Positions 16,508-22,879 of a stretch of 64,000 nucleotides of DNA are shown here, in pieces (the first letter of the stretch is position 1; the number at the start of each line of letters is the position of its first letter). The stretch comes from Egibacter rhizosphaerae. GTDB lineage: Bacteria > Actinomycetota > Nitriliruptoria > Euzebyales > Egibacteraceae. Location of the stretch: positions 930,001 through 994,000 of the forward strand of contig NZ_CP036402.1 in the NCBI RefSeq assembly GCF_004322855.1, in the 5' to 3' direction. The notes beneath the pieces were generated by a model. The model did no database searches. It worked only from the letters and a program-made list of their open reading frames with translations, and was not told where the DNA came from. Both the position numbers and the translations under genes were made by a program.

Positions 16508-17407
16508 ATGGACTTCGAGGAGTTTGCCCGTGGACGGCCGGACCCGTCGCCGCCGAGTCCCGAGGTGCGGGCGCGAGCGCGTGCCACGTTGGCCGCCGCC
16601 GTGGAGCGGGAATCTGCGGCGGGCAGTAGGGAACGAGTCTCTCTGGGAGGCCGGTTCGTACCGGGCTGGCGGCTGGCGCCCGCCCTGGCCATCGCTGCGG
16701 CGGTTGCCGCGGTGGTGGTCGTGGGTGTGGGGCCAGTGACGTTCTCCGGTGATCCGGGTTCGCCGGGCGATCCCGGCAATCCGCTGGGCCCGTCGTCTGC
16801 CCAAGCGGTCGAGGCTGTCGAGCGGGACGGCTACACCGAGGTGCGGTTTCTCGAACCAACCGCCGATCCTGAGCGCATCCGCTCAGAGCTCCAAGATCTT
16901 GGAATCGACCTCGACGTGACGTTCGTGTCCAGCGACCCGTTCAGCGTCGGGCGGCTGTTGATGAACACCACGAACGAGATCGAGCCGATCGGCGAGCGAG
17001 GTAGCGAGCTCGAGGAGAGCCCGATCGGCATTCGTGTCCCCGAGGGATGGTCGGGCAGTGGGGAACTGGCGATCGGTCGCCCCGCTGAGGACGGCGAGGC
17101 GTTCCAAACCAGCATCCCGCTCAACGCCGACCGGCCCGGCGGCCCGCTGCATTGCAACAACCTTCGCGGGCTCTCGGTGGACGCCGCCGCCGACCAGGTC
17201 CGCGATCTCGGCCTGCAGGTGCAATGGCGCACCGTCACCGACGACGTCTCCGCCGCCGAGGAACCCCCCGCCGACTACGTGGTCAACCACGTCCTGTGGC
17301 ACGCCCCCGAGGTCATCATCCTCTTCGCCGGAGCGCAGTTCAACGGCGGGCTGAGCGATCAGGCCACAGCACTGGTCACCGAGGGCTGCGACGGAACCGA
17401 GCGATGA
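16508..17407 (+). CDS. Single-pass membrane protein linked to an ECF sigma factor, with PASTA-like C-terminus
   Basis: The 299-aa product has a short cytoplasmic segment (1-50, Arg/Ala-rich helix), one transmembrane segment at about 55-77 (LAPALAIAAAVAAVVVVGVG) and a large outer region. The last ~90 residues (NLRGLSVDAAADQVRDLGLQ and following) resemble a PASTA-type fold. The ATG at 16508 is preceded by GGGAGCTGGGG. Its stop overlaps the ATG of the sigma gene (ATGA), implying translational coupling. It probably restrains the sigma factor or senses the wall or outside; the sequence shows only the coupling and topology. Placing the membrane partner before the sigma gene is the reverse of the usual order. 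Confidence 0.6.
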   Translation: MDFEEFARGRPDPSPPSPEVRARARATLAAAVERESAAGSRERVSLGGRFVPGWRLAPALAIAAAVAAVVVVGVGPVTFSGDPGSPGDPGNPLGPSSAQAVEAVERDGYTEVRFLEPTADPERIRSELQDLGIDLDVTFVSSDPFSVGRLLMNTTNEIEPIGERGSELEESPIGIRVPEGWSGSGELAIGRPAEDGEAFQTSIPLNADRPGGPLHCNNLRGLSVDAAADQVRDLGLQVQWRTVTDDVSAAEEPPADYVVNHVLWHAPEVIILFAGAQFNGGLSDQATALVTEGCDGTER

Positions 17408-17997
17408 ACGGCGACGACGCCGACGTCATCCGCGAGTCGCTGACCCACCCCCAGTCGTTCGGCGCGATCTTCGAGCGCCACGTCGACGCGGTGCACGGCT
17501 ACCTCGCCCGACGCGCCGGACGCGACGTCGCTGACGATCTCACCGGCGAGGTGTTCCGAGCAGCTTTCGAAGGCCGCGGTCGCTTCCAGTCCGACCGCGC
17601 CTCGGCGCGGCCGTGGTTGTACGGCATCGCCGGCAACCTGTTGCGCCGCTACTGGCGCGACCAGCGCCGTCGACGGTCAGCGTACGAGCGGCTGCGGGGC
17701 CGCGGAACGGTCGACGAGGACCCCGTCGAGACCGCCCCAGTCCGCCTCGACGCACAGACGCAAGCAGCCGGGCTGTCAGACACGCTCGCGGCCCTCTCCC
17801 GCAAAGACCGAGAAGTCGTGCTCCTGTACTCCTGGGAAGGGCTGTCCTACACCGAGATCGCAGAGGCACTGCGCATCCCCACCGGCACCGTGCGTTCGCG
17901 CCTCAACCGCGCCCGACGCATCCTCACCAAACACCATGCCCTGGGCGCGGCCAACGCGCAGCTCACGGCAGCCGACCCCACCACCGACAGCGGCTGA
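17404..17997 (+). CDS. ECF-family RNA polymerase sigma factor
   Basis: The 197-aa protein shows region 2 (FGAIFERHVDAVHGYLARRA at about 20-39, then DVADDLTGEVFRAAFE, then RPWLYGIAGNLLRRYWRDQR) and region 4 (LAALSRKDREVVLLYSWEGL then YTEIAEALRIPTGTVRSRLN). This is the standard -10 and -35 recognition pair of an extracytoplasmic-function sigma factor. It starts at the ATG inside the ATGA overlap with the membrane-protein gene. Length is normal for the family. It probably controls its own operon and possibly element genes; no target promoter is evident. Confidence 0.9.
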   Translation: MNGDDADVIRESLTHPQSFGAIFERHVDAVHGYLARRAGRDVADDLTGEVFRAAFEGRGRFQSDRASARPWLYGIAGNLLRRYWRDQRRRRSAYERLRGRGTVDEDPVETAPVRLDAQTQAAGLSDTLAALSRKDREVVLLYSWEGLSYTEIAEALRIPTGTVRSRLNRARRILTKHHALGAANAQLTAADPTTDSG

Positions 17998-18322
17998 CGC
18001 GCCCCACCAGCGCCCCCGGCCGCCAGAACGCTTCACGACACCCGCAACCCATAGCCACAGGCGCATGGATCCGGACCCGGTGGACGATTGCCACAACGGA
18101 GGCCTTGGCAGCTGTCCCTGGTGGGTGCTCTCCGCCCCCAGCCCGAAGGCAGCAACGTGGCAGGGACGACGGTGCGCCAAGCGAGCCCAGGACGGCCCCA
18201 GCGCGGTCCTACACCCCCGCGCCATCTCCTTCAACTTCCACTCTCACCGGAAAGGGCGGCGCGGCGATGGATGGTGTGTCCGGGGTCGCTGGGTTGCGTC
18301 GGGGCTGGGCCAGGCCGTGGGC
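17998..18322. other. No supported gene
   Basis: No frame with recognisable features was found between the sigma factor and the PD-(D/E)XK protein. There is no clear terminator hairpin. Confidence 0.4.
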
Positions 18323-18328
18323 TAGACT
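18323..18328 (+). promoter_or_regulatory. -10 box TAGACT for a leaderless transcript
   Basis: TAGACT is followed by six bases and then the ATG at 18335. That spacing places the expected transcription start on the A of the start codon. The gene also lacks a ribosome site. Actinobacteria commonly use TANNNT boxes at this distance for leaderless mRNAs. Confidence 0.6.
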
Positions 18329-18334
18329 CCGTCT

Positions 18335-19114
18335 ATGGGGGGATCTTCACTTCAGGGGTGGCTGAAGCCGCCGGGAGCGTTCTCGACGTTCAACCGGGAG
18401 GAACGCAACGCGGTCGCGATGCTGTACGCCGCGCTGCTGCACAGCGGCAACCTGGAGCGCTTCGCCGATGCCATCGGCTGGGACGGTCTCGGGCAGCCGG
18501 CTGCCGCCGAGGTGTTTGTCGAGTGGACCTACGCCCGCGACCTGTGGAGCCTGCACGAGGATCCCGAGCAACGGCGTGACGCCATCGTCGGCCTGCTGGC
18601 ACCCGCGAACGCCGACTGGCTGCGCCACTGCGCCGTCGAGCAGTTCAACACGTTCTTCGGCGCCACCCCGCGAGCCTCGAGCCACGAGATCCAGTACCCC
18701 GGGCGTTGGAGCGTGCGCCGGTTCGCGGCGAACATCCCCGACAACGATGAGTTCCGGCGCACGTGTGTGTTCAAGTGGGCGTTCAACAGCAAGCCCGACC
18801 TGGTGATCCACGGGTCACCGGACAGGGTGCTGTGGATCGAGGCGAAGTGGACCTCGGGTGAGGGCTCTTACCCGTCGTCGTCTGGCGAGAAGCGAGAGTT
18901 CGCCCGCCGTGGCCTGCACGCCGTGAGCCAGACCGACGTGCAACGCTTCCTGGTCACCGAGCTGTTGGGCTTCGACGCCACCTTCGCCTACCTCGTCAAG
19001 ACCGGGACGGCCGCCTCAGCCAGCCACCCCACCCTCACGTGGCGCGACGCCTTCTCCCAACTCAGCACCGAGTCGCTGCCGCCCTTCGTGCGCGAGTGGA
19101 TCCACCACCTGTAG
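18335..19114 (+). CDS. PD-(D/E)XK nuclease-like protein
   Basis: The 259-aa product contains NSKPDLVIHG (P154, D155) followed by VLWIEAKW (E169, K171), the catalytic D...ExK pattern of restriction-like nucleases. An N-terminal helical segment with FNREERNAVAMLYAALLHSG precedes it. No DNA-recognition domain is recognised. The ATG lies six bases after a TAGACT box, so the mRNA is probably leaderless. No methyltransferase is adjacent, which argues against a simple restriction pair. It could be a solitary defence nuclease. Confidence 0.6.
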   Translation: MGGSSLQGWLKPPGAFSTFNREERNAVAMLYAALLHSGNLERFADAIGWDGLGQPAAAEVFVEWTYARDLWSLHEDPEQRRDAIVGLLAPANADWLRHCAVEQFNTFFGATPRASSHEIQYPGRWSVRRFAANIPDNDEFRRTCVFKWAFNSKPDLVIHGSPDRVLWIEAKWTSGEGSYPSSSGEKREFARRGLHAVSQTDVQRFLVTELLGFDATFAYLVKTGTAASASHPTLTWRDAFSQLSTESLPPFVREWIHHL

Positions 19115-19459
19115 CCCGCTGCCACCTGCTACTGCGGCCCTACACCCATCCGAACACGACTCGACTTCAACCCACGCCGGGATGGGCGCGTTCGATCGAT
19201 GCGGGACAACCGATGTCGGCGACCGGACCCTAGCCCAGGGGACGTTTGGCCCTACCGCGGCCCCGAGCGAGAGGGGATCGTTGCTCTGGTGGTCGCGCGT
19301 CCGGCTCGTCTTCGAGCTGGTAGCGGCGCAACAGGCCGCCGTTTGGCGATCGTGTCGGCGCGGAGGTGGGCTGGGCGCGGTAGCGCTCAGCGGCGGTGGT
19401 GTTCGGATGCATGGCACGATCGGTTGTGGAAGCGTCGGCGGCGGCAAGGGGGCGAACCG
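19115..19459. other. No supported gene; probable promoter of the antitoxin-like pair
   Basis: Neither strand shows a motif-bearing frame. The plus-strand frame that runs into the antitoxin-like gene from 19199 is Arg/Trp-rich and not convincing upstream of 19460. Confidence 0.4.
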
Positions 19460-19648
19460 GTGGGTGACGCGAAGCGCGACATCGGCGCGGTGCTCGGCGA
19501 CAGCCTCACCCGCCGCGGCATCGCCCAGTGGTGGCAGACGCCGAACCGGCTGCTGAACGGTCGTCGCCCGCTGGACGCGATCGCCGACGGCGACCGCGAC
19601 GGGGTGCGCGAAGCCGCGGACGCGTTCGACGCGGGGACCTACCAGTGA
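19460..19648 (+). CDS. Small antitoxin-like protein (DUF2384/MbcA-type C-terminal segment)
   Basis: GTG at 19460, preceded by AAGGGGG, opens a 62-aa protein containing WWQTPNRLLNGRRPLDAIAD and DRDGVREAADAF. The pattern 'W..TPN..L.GRRPLDA...GD...V..AA' is that of the DUF2384 toxin-binding segment of MbcA/Xre/ParS-type antitoxins. It lacks the upstream DNA-binding part, so it is a minimal version or a truncated gene. Its stop overlaps the start of the next gene (GTGA). A classical RES-domain toxin is not next door. Confidence 0.5.
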   Translation: MGDAKRDIGAVLGDSLTRRGIAQWWQTPNRLLNGRRPLDAIADGDRDGVREAADAFDAGTYQ

Positions 19649-20073
19649 ACGGAGAGCCGGTGGCAACGGTCTTCGTGGACTACAGCCGAGTCGGTCACGC
19701 CGAGCAGTTCTCAGTGAACCTGACCGGGCCCGAGCTCGCGCAGGTGCGTGAGGGCGACATGATCGGGCTGCGCGGCGACGATGTCGCTGCCGCGACGGCG
19801 CGGGTCACCAGCATCGACGGTGCTCGGGCACGCGTGGTCGTCTTGGACCATCCGGTGGTGGAGGTCACGCCGCGGTTGCTACGTCAGCTCCGGGAGCGCG
19901 GCGAGGCGACGATCCACGAGGCACAGCTCGACGGCGATGACGGCCTCGAGGCCAGGTCGCAGCTGTGGTTGCATGACGGCGGGCGCGGTTGGTGGCTGGC
20001 GACGGTGCGCGAGCGAGACGGTGACCGGTACCGCTTGGACGTGCAGTCCGAGGGCACTGCTCCGAGGCGCTAG
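19645..20073 (+). CDS. 142-aa protein translationally coupled to the antitoxin-like gene
   Basis: The GTG at 19645 sits in a GTGA overlap with the previous stop. The product has several beta-type stretches (VATVFVDYSRVGHAEQFSVN; GLRGDDVAAATARVTSIDG; QLWLHDGGRGWWLATVRER), which suggests a small barrel. No family is recognised. The coupling and the partner suggest a toxin or accessory protein of a toxin-antitoxin-like pair. That role is inference from context only. Confidence 0.5.
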   Translation: MNGEPVATVFVDYSRVGHAEQFSVNLTGPELAQVREGDMIGLRGDDVAAATARVTSIDGARARVVVLDHPVVEVTPRLLRQLRERGEATIHEAQLDGDDGLEARSQLWLHDGGRGWWLATVRERDGDRYRLDVQSEGTAPRR

Positions 20074-20172
20074 ACCCAGTCGCAGGTGATCCTCGAGGTC
20101 GATGAGGTGCTCGGCGGCCTCGCTCGACGCTTGGTGACGCCAGCCGGGTCTGGATTCGGCGGGCCGCGGTGG

Positions 20173-20718
20173 TTACGGGTCGACCGACTGTGGCTGGCTG
20201 TAGTAGGTGCAGCCGTCTGAGCTGCAGCGCACATCGCCGGGCACGGCGGCGTGCGGCTCGTCGGGCTCGTCGGCAGCGAAAGGCTGCAGGTCCGGGCACT
20301 GGCACTGGGGCGCGAGCTGCGGATTGCCGCACTGGCACTCGGGCACCACGGCCAGCGGGTCACCGAAGCTGCGGCAGCGGCCCACCGGCTGGTGGGGTGA
20401 CCAGACGCACTCCACAGTGCGGGCGACGAGCTCACCGACGATGGCGGCGACCTGCCCGCCGCGGGGCGCGTCGGGGCACACCGCGGCCTGAACGATCGGG
20501 GTCACGCCGGCAGCGACCGCGTCCGCCGTGTCCGCGTTCCAGTCGAGCGGCTGGTCGCTGCGTAGCAGCTGCTCGACCTGCGCGCGAGCGGCGACGGTGG
20601 CCAGTTCAACCACCGTGCCCGCCGACACCGGCAGCGCCGGCGGCGTGTTCTCCACGAGCGAGTCCAGGACGGTGATCCAGTCGCAGGCCTCGTCGATGCT
20701 GTAGCGGATGGGTTCCAT
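20173..20718 (-). CDS. Cys-rich hypothetical protein
   Basis: The 181-aa product begins MEPIRYSIDEACDWITVLDS, with GGAG about nine bases before the ATG. The C-terminal third holds paired cysteines (CQCG, CQCP, RCSSDGCTYY), so a metal site is likely. The N-terminal part is helical. I do not recognise the family. It stands alone on the minus strand among small element genes, and a role in the mobile element is only a guess. Confidence 0.5.
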   Translation of the reverse strand: MEPIRYSIDEACDWITVLDSLVENTPPALPVSAGTVVELATVAARAQVEQLLRSDQPLDWNADTADAVAAGVTPIVQAAVCPDAPRGGQVAAIVGELVARTVECVWSPHQPVGRCRSFGDPLAVVPECQCGNPQLAPQCQCPDLQPFAADEPDEPHAAVPGDVRCSSDGCTYYSQPQSVDP

Positions 20719-21221
20719 GGGTCGCAGCTCCAAGCTTTTCAGCGGGCCAACCATCCACGTCGCCGCGTAGAGGCGCGACGCGGGGCGGTTGATCCGCAAA
20801 CGGTCGGGCGTCGCCGAGCACCGGCCAGCGGCAACACCCCCAGGGGAACCGCGGCGCACCCGCGACGAGGCCGGCCGTTACGACAACCCCGACCATGTGC
20901 CCCGCTCGCCCCACGACAGCCAGCCACCACCCCGAACCGGCCCAGAGGCCCGTGCGAAGCGGCCGGCCAGGGGGAACTTGGTGGCCCCCGAGCGAGCATC
21001 CCGGCGATCCCACCACGAGACCTGGAATGCGCGCCGTGCCCTGCGGGGCAGCGGGGACCACGAGGGTGCTCGCTCAAGCCGGCCTGGGCACTGCCGGGCT
21101 GCAGTTCGTCGGTGATGGCAGGGGTGCCGCCGACCCCTCGACATTGACCGTCTGGGCGTGCTCGAACGTCGACGCGAGCGTCGGGGTGTGCGCCGCCGAG
21201 CGGGGCCGGCACGGTACGAGC
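20719..21221. other. Divergent intergenic region, no supported gene
   Basis: The region lies between two divergently transcribed genes. Open frames here are Arg/Pro-rich. A TTGACC hexamer at about 21145-21150 could be a -35 element for the plus-strand gene, but no good -10 follows at the right distance. Confidence 0.4.
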
Positions 21222-21749
21222 ATGCACCCCAACGACGCGCCCACGAATCCGGTACGCGATGCCGACATCGAAGCGTTCGCCGCCGCGTTCACCGACGGCC
21301 TCGATGGTCTGCACGGTGACGAGCCGGCCCCGCTCGTTATAGCCGCAGATCGGTCGGACGACTTCCTCGACGTCGCCCTCCTCGACCCCGACCGCACCGA
21401 GGTCGTCGCGGCGATCGACCAGGTCACCTCGGGCGCGCGGCGCATCCTGGGGACGGCCTCGCGGGTGGCCTGGTCCCCCACCCCGGATGGGGCGAGCAGC
21501 CCGGCATGGCTGGTCGTCGTGGTGGGCGTCGCCCGCCCGGTGTTCGCGGCGGTGCGCTGTGACCAGGACACGCGGTGGCAGTTGCTCACCCCCGACCAGC
21601 TGCCGTGGTTCGCACTGTCGACAGCCGCAGGGCTGCGCGGAGCGGTCGAACGCGGCGAACCGCTACGACTCAAGGTCGGCAGCGACCCGGGGCTGTTCCG
21701 ACGCCCGGACGAGGGAGAGCCCCCCGTCGACGAGCACGGCAGCCTCTAA
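21222..21749 (+). CDS. 175-aa hypothetical protein
   Basis: The frame from ATG 21222 reads MHPNDAPTNPVRDADIEAFA and includes two hydrophobic strands (PAWLVVVVGVARPVFAAVRC) followed by WQLLTPDQLPWFALSTAAGL. Codon use is normal for the island. No catalytic motif or known domain is recognised. The hydrophobic stretch is too short and Arg-flanked to be called a membrane segment with confidence. Confidence 0.45.
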   Translation: MHPNDAPTNPVRDADIEAFAAAFTDGLDGLHGDEPAPLVIAADRSDDFLDVALLDPDRTEVVAAIDQVTSGARRILGTASRVAWSPTPDGASSPAWLVVVVGVARPVFAAVRCDQDTRWQLLTPDQLPWFALSTAAGLRGAVERGEPLRLKVGSDPGLFRRPDEGEPPVDEHGSL

Positions 21750-21898
21750 CCCACGGGCCTCCCGACACCGGCTTGCCCGGGTCGGTGACCCAGCCTGTTG
21801 GTCGCGAAGGCCAGCAACGCGCCGGCGAGACACGACCCGTCGCCGGATCTGTACGGGCTCCTGGGCGCGTGAACCGCAGTCGGGCACCATTCGCTGGC

Positions 21899-22006
21899 AT
21901 GTGGTGCGCGGAGCCGCTGCCGATGGCAGTCCAGCTGGTCGGCGGCGGCCTCGCGGCGTGGGGCCTGGTACGCACCTACCGCTACCTCGGACGCCTACCG
22001 GGGTAG
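21899..22006 (+). CDS. Possible 35-aa membrane peptide
   Basis: ATG 21899 opens MWCAEPLPMAVQLVGGGLAA and continues WGLVRTYRYLGRLPG. It has one short hydrophobic segment and a basic tail. No ribosome site is evident. Weak call, included because small hydrophobic peptides are easily missed. Confidence 0.2.
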   Translation: MWCAEPLPMAVQLVGGGLAAWGLVRTYRYLGRLPG

Positions 22007-22155
22007 CGCAACGGGTTCGCGGTCTCGCCCAGGCGGCATCTCGTCGGATGGGCCGGCTGGCCGGGAGGGCGGTCAACCAGGGGCGGCGAGTTCTTTGGCT
22101 CCCGGGGCGCACACGCACGGTGAGTTTGTCCAGCTCCTTGTCCGCCACCGCGTCG

Positions 22156-22467
22156 ATGAGTGCGCGCGGCAGGGTCCACCGGTACGGACGGCGTGACCGC
22201 TGGCCGCACCGCGAGCTCGTCAAGCTGCGCGCGGACTTGCAGGACCTCGAGGGCCGCGTGCTCGACGTCCGCGACCAGCTCGAGGACACCCGCGCCGAGG
22301 TGCACCGCGAGTTCGCCGAGGAGCGCCAGGCCCGCGTCGACGGGGACCGGGAGGCGCGCGAGCACGCCGATGAGCGGATCGCCGAAGCGCTGGGCCTCGA
22401 GGCGCTCGCGGCCTTCGTGATCCTCGTCGGGCTCGTTGTTGCCACCGCGCAGATGGTGTGGTGCTGA
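22156..22467 (+). CDS. Coiled-coil protein with C-terminal membrane anchor
   Basis: The 103-aa frame from ATG 22156 has a basic start, a heptad-patterned charged helix (LVKLRADLQDLEGRVLDVRD and on to about residue 80) and a final hydrophobic segment (LAAFVILVGLVVATAQMVWC) that could insert in the membrane tail-first. No ribosome site is obvious, so the true start may be later. The function is unknown. Such tail-anchored coiled coils occur in phage-derived and plasmid gene sets. Confidence 0.5.
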   Translation: MSARGRVHRYGRRDRWPHRELVKLRADLQDLEGRVLDVRDQLEDTRAEVHREFAEERQARVDGDREAREHADERIAEALGLEALAAFVILVGLVVATAQMVWC

Positions 22468-22624
22468 ACACGGTCGAGGCCCCGTCGTCGACGGGATCGC
22501 GGCACGTCAGGCTCCGCGAGGCTTCCCGGCGCGCGAACGTACGGCAGTTGGCCCCCCGGGCTGGCCGAGGCTCTCAGGGACGCGCGCCGCGGTGACCAGC
22601 CGAGTTCGACGACGTGGTCCGAGC

Positions 22625-22809
22625 GTGGCCGAGTTCGTCGCCGTCGTTGCCCGGCTCTGCGCACTGATGATCGAGAGCAGCGTCTCTGAGTGGCTGCTCA
22701 CGCCCTTGCCGGTACTCGGGAGCGCTGTCCCGTTGATGCCCTGGCCGCCGGCGACGACCGCGCCGCCAGCCGGCTGCTCGCCGGCCTCGAATCACCCACC
22801 GGTGCCTGA
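22625..22809 (+). pseudogene. Frameshifted antitoxin-like remnant
   Basis: One frame gives VAEFVAVVARLCALMIESSV followed by SEWLL; the next frame gives RERCPVDALAAGDDRAASRL and LAGLESPTGA to a stop at 22809. Joined, these resemble the helical part and 'RxPVDALAAGD' block of MbcA/Xre-type antitoxin C-termini. A single frame change near 22690-22720 would restore it. Low confidence because each half is short. Confidence 0.3.
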
Positions 22810-22879
22810 CGCGGCGCCCGGCGGACATCGCCGGTGCTCTCTGGGCTAGCACCGCAGCACCTGTACCGTGCGCCCTCGT

